Shown: one piece after another, positions 26,830 through 38,559 of the stretch
How positions within the stretch are numbered: position 1 is the first letter of the stretch
How the letters are laid out: each line of letters opens with the position of its first letter
Assembly (NCBI RefSeq): GCF_014805625.2
Contig: NW_023998414.1
Coordinates: 40,435,794 to 40,499,793 of the forward strand
Direction of reading: 5' to 3'
DNA from: Glossina fuscipes
Lineage: Eukaryota; Arthropoda; Insecta; Diptera; Glossinidae
Length of the DNA: 64,000 nucleotides
Program-made: the position numbers and the translations under genes
The notes under the pieces: model-generated
What the model saw: the letters and a program-made list of their open reading frames with translations, nothing else
Told to the model about the DNA's origin: nothing
Database searches by the model: none

Positions 26830-27118
26830 TTATCTTGTACTGTGGTCGGATCCTTTGACCGATTTAGCTCAATTACCAATACTTGGATGCTGCAAAACTT
26901 TGCGCCAAATTTAAAGTCGATTGCGGCATGTTTGCGACTAGAGAAATGTTTACCGCACGCAATGCATAGACAAACAGACGGCCAGATGGATCGACGGACA
27001 TGCTTAAATTGGTTTAGCATTTGCTATCGATCAAGCATATCCATACTCGAAGGACTTCTTTGAGGCTTCCTTTTAGGTGCTGCGAACATTTTGACAAATT
27101 CAATACATCCCTCAACCG
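26830..27118 (-). repeat. R1 family fragment, next to another copy
   Basis: Contains AGACGGCCAGATGGATCG, ACATGCTTAAATTGG, ATCGATCAAGC, GGTGCTGCGAACATTTTGAC and AATTCAATACATCCCTCAAC, in the order of the reverse complement of the R1 left end. Confidence 0.45.
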
Positions 27119-27469
27119 TTTTGGTTTTGTTTTTACTTCAAATTAAAAACAAAAGCCGCTATATGATCGTCCTGTATATACATTAATAAGTGAACGAAGC
27201 GCATTTCTTCCAAAATCTCATCTGCAGCCGGTGATGTAAGTAAAAAATTCCTCTTATATTACATAACTATCGAAATTATATATGTGTGCTTGTTATATGT
27301 AAACGAGAGCGAGGATAACACAAAGCTGATTCTGCTTTTGCAGCCTGTAAATCAGTGACAGGCACATTTGTAAAGTATTTATTTTATTTAAAATTTTATT
27401 CATTCGTTAAGCAATTTTACTCGAGAAAAGCATATATGACTTAATTCTCGATCATCTATTATCGCCTGA

Positions 27470-27799
27470 ATATGTATAATAAGTCGACTGAGGATAGAAA
27501 AAGAAGCTCACACGTACAAGTTGCTAAATCTTATAGCTGATATCCTATTCGATGAGGTCCTGGAATGGCAATCAGAAAATAATTCCACAGCTAATCTATC
27601 GCGGGCATGGCAAAGTGCTTCCAACTACTTTCACGCTATTCCTTTATTCCTGGTGGGTGTTTCAATTATGATATGTACATATAAAATTGTATCATATTTA
27701 AAGACTCTTATCAAATTCCATGGATGCTTTATTGCATTAATAGATAAGCTACGAAATTTGACGATTATATTGATTGCTTTTATTCCAAGCTTATGTTAT
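27470..27799 (+). CDS. Unidentified open stretch ending at a splice-donor-like site
   Basis: An open frame of 110 codons from 27470 has no early ATG. It holds a polar part (DEVLEWQSENNSTANLSRAW) and then two hydrophobic segments (FLVGVSIMICTY, LTIILIAFIPSLCY) that could span membranes. At its end TAT|GTAAGC could be a donor in phase 0. It might be an exon of a membrane protein. There is no clear acceptor upstream and no recognised family, so chance is quite possible. Confidence 0.15.
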
Positions 27800-28039
27800 G
27801 TAAGCGGATGCGGATAACAAAACAAAATTTAATAAAATTTGACGCGCGTACTTGTTATAGTTTTTATCAATGTATCAATCAAAATTTGGCTTGTTTACAA
27901 TGTTGTGGTCAACAATATCCGTTAACTGACAAAATCAATTTAACGAACCGTGGTTTGCCGACTGTTTTAAGAACTTTCTTTTGCCCATTCTTTCAACGGC
28001 AGCAACCATGCCGTAGAGAACGATTCGAGTGCAACTAAA

Positions 28040-29800
28040 AACCGAAATACTTACTGTACAGACTGTTTATGGAGTTTGCCTTTTATAAAATTTATTGCTC
28101 ATAGCAATAAATAACAAAAATACCTAACAACAAAACCAACACTATTAGTTCTTTAGATAAGCAAGTGCTGCGAAACGGAGGAACACATTGGAGGTCTTTT
28201 TATGTTTTTTGCGGATTTTTTTTTTTTTTTTTTTTTCGGTTTGGCTCTTTTGAGCATTTGCACAGTGCAGCTAGAGAAGTCAGCTTTTGCACATTAAAGC
28301 GTAGAATGTAGTCTGCGGTTCAGTTTATGAACAATAACTGCGTAAAATATCTCCCCGAAAGAATTATAAAACGCTGGATATATACTCAAAGAGAGATATA
28401 TTTAGGATAAATAATTTAATTTAAGCAAAAATATTTTTCTTCAACTTCTATGGCAAAGGCTGGCAGGGACGATGGTTAAAAAGGCAAACTAAGCTAACGC
28501 AATTAAGGCCAATGTGTCAGTAAGATATAGCGCTGGCCGGCTAGGTGGAGGGGGGGTAGAAGGAAATTAGAAAAGACAAAAGCATTCGGTTTTGCTTCAC
28601 GTTTATTAAATCATATAAATCTTACAACTTAATAAATTGGATTTATGTGCTGAGCAACAGACGAAAATCCAAACATGCAGAGCGCTGTGTAAAAAACATT
28701 TATTTAACTAAAATAACTACAGCAACAACATCAATAACAGAAACAACAACGGCATTTATAGCAGTTTAGTAAACTAAATAAGTTTTATTAAAACGTTTTC
28801 TTCTTTTTTTTTTTCTTTACTTGTTGTTTTATTTTTTTATTTTTTATTTTTTTTTTCCTCAACGCTGAAATTAATTTTAGTTTTTGTTGTTTAAAAAAAT
28901 AGTTTTCTGGCTGCCATTATTCATATATTTTTCCTACTTTTCCTTAATTTAAAACTCACGTACCACAATGCATTGGATTGTATTGCATTTGCATTACTCA
29001 CGAAGCGGCCGCAAGTTTGTTCTTAATTGTTTTTTTTTTTTTTTTTTTCATAAGTTTTTTATAATTTTTTTTTAATTTTTTGCCTAGTTTCCGTTCGAAT
29101 TTTTTCCGCATTTTTAACTCATAAATTTTGCAAATTATAAAATGGCCTTCTAGTCACCCTCGGCACAGGCATTATTCCACAAGTACGTATGCTTACGTTA
29201 TGCAGTTACGCATAAAAGTTAAATCATAAACTTTATTAAGCACAATTTTAGATGAACTTTGCTTTTCACTAGAAATTATTTAGAATTCAAAGATGAAGTT
29301 AATGAAAATACTTTGGCTATTCCTCTCGTACCTACCACGTGGATTATTAGCAGCTTCAAATCTTTCGAACATCAAGGAATATATAAACTTTTCCTGTATA
29401 TATTCACTATATATATAGTTTTGATCACCGCGACTAGCGATAACCTTATATGCCTTAGTTGTCTTTGAAATCACTATCATGTCCTTAAAGATTTATGTAG
29501 ACAAACGAGCCTCAAATGTATTTATGATAAGATGACGGGAAAGTTCTGTCGTATTCTTTACCACGTCTGGGCAATTTTACTTGGCTAGGTCAAGGCGAAC
29601 AGACACATCGTATCACAATGTTTGGAAAATGGAAAATGTTTGATAATTAAATTAAATTTTCTAAATTTAGGGCACGTTGACCTTTGCGCATCTTCCAATA
29701 TGATGGCTTTCATGGGAATAATGCATTTCCACAAAAACAACATATATTATTTCTGTGTATTATTAGATAAGCAAAGTGGCGAAAGAAAGGTCGGCCTAGC
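28040..29800. other. No gene seen
   Basis: T-rich runs at 28218, 28805-28857 and 29030; a G-rich GGAGGGGGGG at 28548. Nothing recognised. Confidence 0.55.
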
Positions 29801-29815
29801 CCGACTAAAGCATTC

Positions 29816-30216
29816 TTACTTGAGTGCTATGATTGGTCACCACGTTGTTATCAAAATTAAGCAAACGCGTTGCCGGCTTGCAACAGAGCTTTTTCGTGGC
29901 CAAATGTTCATGTGAAACATTCAGTGAATACTTTGGCTTTCGGGAATAACTCGCGAATTCGAGCGAACAGACCATTCAGCATCATCGATATACGACCTTG
30001 TACAGGCGCGTTTAAAATCGGCAGACAACTTCTATACTATTTTTTTTGAATGGATCAGCGTCTAAATAAGCCTAATAAGTCGAATCATTGCTTTGCTTGG
30101 ATGGTGTCTTTCATCATTAGCAAGCAATGCTTTATCAAAATAGAAAATTCAGATTCTTCGGTTGTTACAAAAATTACAAAAGTAGCGTCACTAACACAAA
30201 ATTGTAACGTGTAAAC
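29816..30216 (-). mobile_element. Mariner 5' remnant, truncated by an LTR
   Basis: The minus strand holds a degraded mariner transposase segment (HEHLATKKLCCKPATRLL, the stretch between helix-turn-helix and catalytic core) and, at its 5' side, a motif AAAATTACAAAAGTAGCGTCACT on the plus strand. The same order is seen in the copy at 52197-52760. Similarity between the two stops at 30216, where the LTR starts. Confidence 0.5.
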
Positions 30217-30721
30217 TGTAGTGTGATCGCATACCGTTGTATGCATCCACTTTGAAGTGCGACAGAATTATGCTAAGTTTGCATAATTCTGTAAACAAAA
30301 AAAAAGTAAAACAAAAATTTTGTCGTACTTCAACTGGCTGGGTATTGCATTTCGTAATGCAATACGATGCCACGCGCCCTAATCCAAACAATTACTATCT
30401 GTTTACGTTAGAATAATTTAGTGCAATAATTTCTGTATAAATAGCCAGGTAAGAATCGAATAAAGTCAATTGTTATCAATCAATTCAACTTAGCGTTCAT
30501 CTCGCTATTTTATTAAAGGCGTTAAATCCGCCTGAAGCATAAAGCTTATAGTTAGGGAACGTCTCTTGCCGAGCTACATTGGCATTATATGAGACGGCTA
30601 GACTTGGCGCATAAAAGCCGAGCAGCATAGGGATAATACTGCGATACACCATATCATTCATATATACAACATCCGTACTGTACTCAGTACCACAGAAAAT
30701 CTCATCCCTTTTTATATTACA
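30217..30721 (+). mobile_element. Retrotransposon LTR (solo or truncated), mdg1/412-like form
   Basis: It begins TGTAGT and ends ATTACA, about 505 bp. It has TATAAATA at 30436-30443 and AATAAA at 30459-30464, in the U3-R-U5 order. Immediately after it comes TGGCGATCCTGC, complementary to the 3' end of an insect tRNA-Arg (…GCAGGATCG plus CCA), which is where a primer-binding site should be. TGTAGT starts and tRNA-Arg priming are typical of the mdg1/412 group of Ty3/gypsy elements. No gag, pol or second LTR follows, so it is a solo or truncated LTR. Confidence 0.6.
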
Positions 30722-30878
30722 TGGCGATCCTGCGACCGATCCTGCGACCGATCCTGCCAGCTCTCCAATTTTATTAGGGCATCGCCAATACTTATTACAT
30801 GGCGATCCTGCCCAACACGACCCTGCCAGCTCTTCAATTTTATTAGGGAATCGCCAATTTATTACATGGCGATCCTGC
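30722..30878 (+). repeat. Tandem array of tRNA-Arg primer-binding-site units
   Basis: TGGCGATCCTGC occurs at 30722, 30800 and 30867, each preceded by ATTACA. Units are 78 and 67 bp and share CCAGCTCT(C/T)CAATTTTATTAGG and ATCGCCAA. The first unit also contains a 12-bp GACCGATCCTGC duplication. Each full unit ends in ATCGCCA, the inverse of its TGGCGAT, so each could fold into a stem. Confidence 0.7.
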
Positions 30879-30889
30879 AGTAACCTGCT

Positions 30890-33290
30890 ATATTTCTAAA
30901 AAATGTGATGAAACTTTGAAGCGTTGTCTTTCAACGCCGGCACGTAGCAGAAACGATATGAAATCGTTAATAGTGGCGACATTTATACGCCGTCTTGCGA
31001 ACTTATTGAATGATGCGTTCTCTTCATCGCGGCGAAATGTTTTTGTGAGTACATCTCCAGTACTATTTAGACCGTATGCATATACATTATTTGTGTATGC
31101 CTTCCACGTACACACACTGTTTATTTTTTCAATTTATTTTCAAGTAAATTGCAATTAATGTATATATACATATATATATGTATATGTAAATATTAATGTA
31201 TATAAGTATACGCATATGTAGATGAAGTTGAAGTTATTAAAATTTAATTACATTAAAAGCTCTCCAACTTTTATTCCTGGTCAACAAAATCATGATACTT
31301 TCATTTTCGTTACGTGCATTCGAATGTGTGTGCACTTTCTCAAGTCAAAAGTGCTAAATGTAAATTGTAAGCACAAATCATAGCAATAAACCATGACCAT
31401 AAATCATAGGAACTCTTCAAATTGAGCACACTTCCTAATCGCACTTATATTATAATACACAAGCACTTGAAGGAGAAGAGAAAAGAAAACATATCGACTC
31501 ACATACTTTCTCACATACTCATACCAAACAAATGAAGAATATTTGTTGTTTTCTTTTCATTTTTGGGTAAATATGTGTGTGATTGTGCGTTGAAAATATC
31601 TCTCTGCCGATAGCCGATAATGGAAACGGAATCAAAAAGGAAACATTCGAAAAAGTTCAAATATAGACGCCAGCGCACACAATAACAATAAATGTACTCG
31701 ATATTGCATATGAAATGCGTTGCATTATCGAATTTCTATTCCCGTTAAAACGAAAGAAAAAAAAAAAAAAAGAAAAAAGGTAAAAAAATAATATTCGACT
31801 TTGATTGAATCTTTAAAAAAAAAACCTCTAGTTTTACTCTCAAAGAGTCTAAAAAAAGAAGAAAAAAAAAAACAGAAGCGAAACAAACTCAATTTTTGCA
31901 CTCCATAATATTGGATGGGCTTAGCTAAATTTTTTAAAATATTTTTTACACCAATACGTTGACATTTGTAGCGTATTTGTAGCGTATGTCTGTTGTATTA
32001 AGCTAAGCAAAAAACTCAGAAAGCAAACGTGATCTTAGCTTACGTGATACGGGAGGCACGTCCTGCGTGCAACAACCTCGAATGTTCCTTGTTGCAAAGA
32101 GAACGTTGATCACAGGCATTATACAAATGGACAGACGGGCATACGGCGAGAAGGTCCTGTCCGCTTAAATCGTTCCGGAACATGATGTTGAACAAGATTG
32201 TGTGTATGCTTCATGAGTTTCGCAAATGCTCGAACACCAAATCGAACACCCCTCGCATTGTTTGCTGGTGAATAGGAAAAAAAAACAAAAAACAAAACAC
32301 AAAAGTTCACTTCAAAACTAAAATTCATTTCCTTAATTCTGCTCCTCCGTCCAGCTTTACGGGCAATAAGTAAATGAAGTAAATTCAAACAAAAACAAAT
32401 TTTTAGATATAACAAGTGAAAATTTCATGAGCTTTTGCGCTTTTGTATATTTGTAAATCATCGCGGGTGGAGGGTACCGGTCGGGTGCACTTTTCGCTGA
32501 CCAGCATGATTGCTGCTTGGCTGTGTACGTATGTTTCTCATGGTGGCGGCCAGACCGTTCCTTCATCGGAATTCCAGATAGCCATTGAAAGTGAAATTGC
32601 GGAAGACGAGATTGTATTTCAACTCTAGCAAGCAAATGAAGAAGAAACTCAAGGCGTTTTTTATCGTCAACATTTGAAGTTCCTCGAATAGCTACGAGAT
32701 AGAATCGGTGTTATATGCAAACGCCGTAAAATAATATATTTATCGGATTTTATTGCAGTTTCTATGCCTACATCTTTTTCATGCGTATTCTTGTTTGCTC
32801 TTGCGCTAAAATATTAACAAAACTATGTCCCAGAACAGTCAAGTTGTGAAACAAATGTTATCAAAGGAAGCAAACATGCGCTCCTACATAAATAGGTTGG
32901 TTGCAAAAACTCCCCTAGTTTTTCTTCTTTCTACGAATCAACGAATTCATGGAGGAGAGAGAAGCAAGAAAGCCGTTGGGCGATTGAGATTTTAATAATT
33001 CTAGACATAAACATAGTCCATAAAACAACAACAGCGACCGTTGCCTGTCTTAGCTTTGAATGAATTCTAACAGAAATTGCTCAGCACATATCTTATCTAG
33101 GTCGATACCTATTAATCAAGATGCATTATATTGTCCGTAGGGTTTGAAAAATTCTTTCAAGTTTTCAAATATTACGTTCGTATCTGAAAAGTACAGCAGA
33201 CGAGTAAATCAGATTTTAACGCAAATCTTTGAATTTGATTCGCGCAAAACGTCAAACACAACAGTTTAACGTCAAAAATCGGAAATTTCA
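30890..33290. other. No gene seen
   Basis: AT-rich, A-runs at 31757-31870. The first 40 bp may continue the interrupted mariner beyond the LTR. A lone mariner-end-like GGTTGGTTGCAAAA at 32894 has no partner. Confidence 0.5.
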
Positions 33291-33297
33291 CCTCCTA

Positions 33298-34035
33298 AAT
33301 AAAAAACGAGTAAGAGAGTTGTTTTCGATCGTGACCGAATCTTTTGTCACCACAACACCGTGAACTTAGAAAAGACAAAACCAGTAAAAGAACTCGTACT
33401 CCATAAGACTGAGTGGGCGCGGCTGATTCTTATAATTTTCAAATAAAAGTTTCGCTCATATAGCTATGTGGAGTTTGCGGGCGTGTGCTTTGATTAGCTT
33501 AGGTCACTTTCAAACTCTTTTGCAAATTTTAAGACAATATCTTCACCACGCAGTTGGGCATACGGACAAATGGACAGATGGACAGGCGGACAAGCGGACA
33601 TCTTTAAGGTCATTCCAAATATGAAACTGGGTAAAAATTTAAAAGTTTATAAGGTTTTTGAACCGTGTTTGTGTCCACTTCTTATAAAGGTGCGCATTGT
33701 AGGTGTGGTGAGTTTTTTCCATTTCAATCGGCAGCACAATACACCTCCATATATTTGCACTGTAATTTATGCGTAGTAATCAAAAACCAATTTTTTATTA
33801 CTTTTAAGTAATAGAGGTATCCGCAGTTTATATGGTGTTGGGAGTGTATCCTTCAGCCGATTTGGCATATTTGGCCTGCCCGCAAGAGCTCTCAAATCGA
33901 GAGTTTGAAGCCGATAGATGCGTTTTGACGGCGAGAACAATGTCGATAATATTACATTACGCACATGGACGGACGCTTGCAATCGCTTTGACAAAACGAA
34001 TATACTCCCCATCCTTTGGTGATGGGTACAAAAAG
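33298..34035 (-). repeat. R1 family copy, longer form
   Basis: Ends with TTGACAAAACGAATATACTC then CCATCCTTTGGTGATGGGTA, the inverted R1 left end. The other end shares GAATCTTTT, AGTAAAAGAACT and CTTTCAAACTCTTTTGCAAA with 59687-60235. It carries a GGACAGATGGACAGGCGGAC array at 33569-33600. Open frames inside are non-coding shadows. Confidence 0.55.
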
Positions 34036-34273
34036 GAAGTGTTTTAAGCCAGCATCCAAGCAAATAAAAATTAGATTTAGGTTTATCAACGATAAAAAGG
34101 TTCAATTCGTACATTGGAACCTCGCAACTGGGCACAAGCGAGTACATAACTGGCAATCAGCGCAAACAATCCTTTGCAAGTTGTCAAAAGGTCTCAAAAA
34201 AGGTGAAAAGTTTCCTTTAACTCCTTCCCATTTTAATCGCCAGAGCAGCATTGGTTTCCTTATTTATTTATTT

Positions 34274-34314
34274 GCAATGCAATGCAATGCAATGCAATGC
34301 AATGCAATGCAATG
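34274..34314 (+). repeat. (GCAAT)n pentanucleotide repeat
   Basis: Eight perfect GCAAT units. A shorter array of the same unit is at 26195-26211. Confidence 0.9.
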
Positions 34315-35553
34315 TGAAACGTTCGAGGTGGATGAACGTAATTTCATGACCAATTGTTGGATGCAATTGGATTGGAAGTAAGAGACTTATGTCGTGACCT
34401 GGCAGTAAAATACGACAAAGTTTTCACGTCCGTTTATGAATTCATTCGAGAAAGATTGATTTTGTTAACAGATGATAGGAGATGTTACTGCACAACCGTG
34501 AGATTACGTGTTCCGTTCATGCGAAACTCTCATGCAATATTTCGAAACGTATTCAAATCGCTTGAGGCGCGTTTTCATTCCTCAATTCGTTAATATATTG
34601 CGCATGTATTAACAGGCAGTTTGAAGACGCAAGAACGAAAGCGTGCAAATAAGAAAGTGATGGGACAAAGATGGACACAAAAGAGGGAGGAGCATATAAA
34701 AACTTATGGAGTATGAAAGTGACCCAAATCCAAACGCGTAAACAACAACGAACGGTCAAAAGAACTGACAAACATGACTTGAACGATTCTGGAATGCTTA
34801 GCAACGATAGTAACATTTTCATTTTCATTTTCATTTTTATTTTTATTTTTGTTTTCTTTAGAATATAATTTCTAAAGTCTTAAGTGCGTAATCACTATTG
34901 TGGAGATATGTAAAAGTACAGGCATTAGATTATGATGATGATTTTCTGGTTTGCCGAGTAGTGCTCACTCGTGTTACCTTTTTAGTGCATTAAAAAAAAA
35001 AAAAAAATAAATAAATAAATAAATATATAAAAGAAATTCTTTTTTCTTTCTCTTTTCAAATTTAAAATTTATAACTGTTGGCAACATTAATCATCATTTT
35101 ATCTGAGTTATAAAAACGAATTGCCTGAAATGTCACATTTTGTATAAATAATTTCCTGCTACTTACTTACTTTTTCTTTTTCTTATCTAACAATTCCTCT
35201 TCTATGAAAAGAAAGAGTCTTTAAGGCTCAGAAACTCTGCATTTTATTCTTTGTCGGAGTCGAATAAAAAATAAATAATAGAAAAAATTATAACAAAGTC
35301 TTAGCAAATAGCAAAAATAAAGTAAAAACTTAAAAAATAGTTGCCGTTTATTGTAAAAGTGGTACAAGTCGAGCTTTCAAGTATTTCCTTATTATATTTA
35401 CATCTTTGTATCTTCCCTTATTTCGATACGCCTTTCATTAAGTTTGATGAACAATTTAATGCTTTTGCCTCGTTAGTCTCGCTTAAATGGGACACAGGGC
35501 AATTTCCTAGTTTACCTCACAAACTAGTTATGGCCTTAGTAATAACCTGAAAA

Positions 35554-35880
35554 TCATGCGTAAACCAAGTAAGTTTTGTTGTATAGAAGCCACAGGTTAA
35601 TGGAATGGCAATGATAAAAAATATTTTGCTCGTGGTATTGCCTATCATTAGCTATACATTTTATCCGTCCTTGAGGCAAATCAATCGTCGAGCCATTGCC
35701 ATACAATTTCGTATAAAGTGAAACGTTGCTCGGCAAATTCGCGTCCCATCGATACAAATAAATGGCAGTCAAAGGCACTGAGTTGAGCGCCTCCAACGTA
35801 TCCCGAGACGATCTTGCTTTACGGATGGCTGAGAGAATTAGGCTCTTTGATAATTCGCTCACTTTTCGACTAGCGAACGG
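35554..35880 (-). CDS. Unidentified open frame, possible exon or decayed gene
   Basis: An open minus-strand stretch of about 109 codons follows a TAA. It includes SELSKSLILSAIRKARS, LTAIYLYRWDANLPSN and IDLPQGRIKCIANDRQ, with two N-glycosylation-like sites. It lacks an ATG near its start, so it would have to be an exon or a remnant. It lies 170 nt downstream of the minus-strand candidate at 36052-36231. No homologue is recognised. Confidence 0.18.
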   Translation of the reverse strand, partial: PFASRKVSELSKSLILSAIRKARSSRDTLEALNSVPLTAIYLYRWDANLPSNVSLYTKLYGNGSTIDLPQGRIKCIANDRQYHEQNIFYHCHSINLWLLYNKTYLVYA

Positions 35881-36051
35881 TTCGAATTAACCTCTACGCC
35901 AAATTGCAATACCCAATGTTCAGATTAAACTGTTCGGGTCCCATCAAGCGCCAAATGTACTCGTTCTATAAAAACGATTCAGAATCGCAGCAGATGTGAG
36001 AGGTACGATCTATGGATCTATTTATGCATTCTTATGCCTAGAACTTTCAGA

Positions 36052-36231
36052 TTAGATCCTCTTTTCATTCTCAGTTTCGCTGCGATGCATAAAAGAGTCC
36101 TGTTCCGCTCGTCTATTTGGGGCTCCTTTCTGTCGGGCAAAGACCAGATTTTGTCTGCGAATCTTGTTTATTTGGCCAAAACCTGCGTTTTGCCTTCCTT
36201 TCCGATAGGCATTGTTACTACGGCTACTTAC
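36052..36231 (-). CDS. Candidate exon on minus strand, 59 codons, basic product
   Basis: The minus strand has a 24-nt T-rich tract, then GGCAAAG|GTAAGT. Read as an acceptor, it opens a 59-codon frame (VSSRSNNAYRKGRQ, INKIRRQNLVFARQ, ending SETENEKRI and TAA) that is strongly basic and polar. Read as a donor (AAG|GTAAGT), the sequence downstream would be intron. The plus strand is also open here (36034-36405), so one frame is likely a shadow. No family is recognised. Confidence 0.22.
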   Translation of the reverse strand, partial: VSSRSNNAYRKGRQNAGFGQINKIRRQNLVFARQKGAPNRRAEQDSFMHRSETENEKRI

Positions 36232-37508
36232 CTTTGCCAGATGTCCAATACAAAAAAAAAAAACAAAAAAAAAAAAACACTACTTATGTCGGCTATAGGT
36301 GATGTTAGGGCCATTCATGGGAAATTCCGTTTTCATATTTGCGTACCTAGTATAGCCGTAATATTCTACTCATCGGGCGCTTTAGCCCGATATAATCTTC
36401 GCTGAATTGCACACAGGGCTTTAAAATAAATGAGTTTGGGCGGTTTTTGATATAAACGACTTTAATGTTGGATTCGAAAAACTTTTTTCTTTTTTTTTTT
36501 CTTGTTTTTTTTTTTTTGCATACATACATATATATTTAAGTAATTGTATATATATATGCATATATGTAAGTAGATATAAACGTATTTATATAAGTTAGTG
36601 CGTAAATATATACAAGTACATATATGTGTGCAGAGGAGAAATTAAATCAAATACACTTGTACTGATAAGGACGGCTTTACATTTGATATTGGTAGTAAAA
36701 GTAAAGGATAAAAAAGGCAATTCGTAAATAATAAAATGAAAATATTTTAAACCAATAAACTGAAACTATCGGAACAGCAACGAAACATTGTGCTGGAAAT
36801 CGCATACGTTACACAATTCAATTCTATTTTCTATTAGATTTTACTTCGTTAACAAAAATTTTGTTAGCCTTGCATTGTTTACTGATAAAAATTGATATTC
36901 ATTTGATGACCTGGTTTGTGGATGTGAGCTGGTGCAGTCAACTAACATTTAAGGTAAAGCAAACAAAGTCTCTAATGCCAAATGAAAAAAAAAACAAAAA
37001 ACAAAAATAGATAAATAAAACAAACGGCTTTTATCGATTTGTGAGAAGTTTGAAGTCTACGTAACGTTATTAGATTAGAGAACCAAGAAAAGCAGAGTCA
37101 CTCGTCTGTTAACACAAATTAATATTTTATGTCTTTATAACATAATCTCAGAGATTCGTTTCTTCTTTGCGTTGCAAAACACATTGATGAACGACTTAAA
37201 TAAAAAAAATTCTCCTTTGTCTTATTTTTGTTTCGTTTCTCTCAACACTTAACATTTATAGTCTTTTCAGTCTTTTTGCGAATAAGTTGTGTCGAAAGAG
37301 ACTTGTTCGCTCCTATTGTCTGCGTGATACGAGGACATGTTTGCCTACGCATGACATGCCTATCTGTCTATCTGTTGCGATTAAAAGCGACTAGCTCTTC
37401 ACCTATTTGGGCAACTTCTTGAAGTAGTCCGAACAGTGAGACCTAATCGTGTCCGATGGTAGTGGCATGAGCTCGTACTCTTTCTGCCATATAATCTTGC
37501 CTTAGCAC

Positions 37509-37730
37509 CTAACGATATCTCTCGATTATTACTTTTTTCATCCTTTTCGAAACGCAACAGTTAGAGTTAGTTATGTACGTGCCTTTGTAATAATCTTGCT
37601 CAGTTGGAAATTCCGAATTAAATGTAGTGCTTGTCCATTTCAGTAAGCGCTTGTCGCGACCGCAAACGATAATTGGCGCGCTTATACCTTTCATATTGAA
37701 GCGATCGCGTTCGCAACTGGTGAGCACCTG
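37509..37730 (-). CDS. Candidate terminal coding exon, unidentified gene
   Basis: On the minus strand the bases TTTAG|CAG mark an acceptor at 37731-37732. The open frame begins exactly there, because the upstream in-frame triplet is the TAG itself. It runs 73 codons to a TAG. The product begins QVLTSCERDRFNMKG, contains IIVCGRDKRLLKW and EQDYYKG, and ends MKKVIIERYR. It is hydrophilic, has four cysteines, and is richer in G+C than its flanks. No family is recognised and no clear AATAAA was found nearby. It may instead be a piece of a decayed gene. Confidence 0.35.
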   Translation of the reverse strand, partial: QVLTSCERDRFNMKGISAPIIVCGRDKRLLKWTSTTFNSEFPTEQDYYKGTYITNSNCCVSKRMKKVIIERYR

Positions 37731-38559
37731 CTAAAGTCAATTAATTACAAAGCGAATAATTTGAAAACCAATAAAGACGTTGCTGGCGCTAAGCATTTTC
37801 TTCTTCTTTTTTTTGCTTTCATTGTTCCTTCTTCTTGCTCGTTTCACTTTGAAACCTTAACTTGCATTTAAAGTAATTAAAAAGTGAAAGAGATACGTTA
37901 TACAATAAAAACACATATATGTATGTTGTCTAAGGTCTTCAAATTGTAATGATAAGTTTAAACTGACAGGCATTGGCGAGAGTGATACTCTCATTAACTT
38001 CTGGCAGTTTGCTGGGTCAAGTTAAGTTTTCCCATTATATACTAAAATATGTTCATTTTTCGATCAGAGTCCATCGAATATTTGCATAACTTTTTTTTTT
38101 TTACTTAGTTGATCCAAAATTAAACATTTTATAATCATGAGTCAATCAAATTTTCATCTCATAATCAACGCAAAGAAACTTTATCTAATAATTATGTTTG
38201 TAAAGCGATAAATGCAACAATAATAACAAAAATAGCAACAACATTAACTGAAAATTTTATATAATAGCAAAAAACTTTCATGATAAAATCGACAAATTTT
38301 CTTTGCAGCCACAAACTATCAGTTTAATGTGCACGAGAGAAGAATAAGGAATAACGAGTAAAAAAGAGGAGGAGGAGAAAACGAATATCTATTGACTAAA
38401 CTAAAAATGAGAAAACTTTCTACATCGAGGCAAAGATGTGTAAAAGAAAGTCAGAAATTTTCTTTACAACTCTTTGTATATATGTATGCATGTATGTAAT
38501 GGTTTACGGAAATATTTCTAATTTAAGAAGGATGAAATATTTATTATTATTATTATTAT

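Noticed and set aside
30721..30878. A CRISPR-like array
   Set aside because: Units abut without unique spacers of even length, and the shared 12-mer is explained by the primer-binding site of an LTR element.
32890..32920. A mariner-like terminal repeat GGTTGGTTGCAAAA
   Set aside because: No inverted partner or transposase sequence was found within 1 kb.
33767..34156. A 129-codon minus-strand frame
   Set aside because: It lies largely over an R1 copy and the frame is not preserved in the related copy at 59687.
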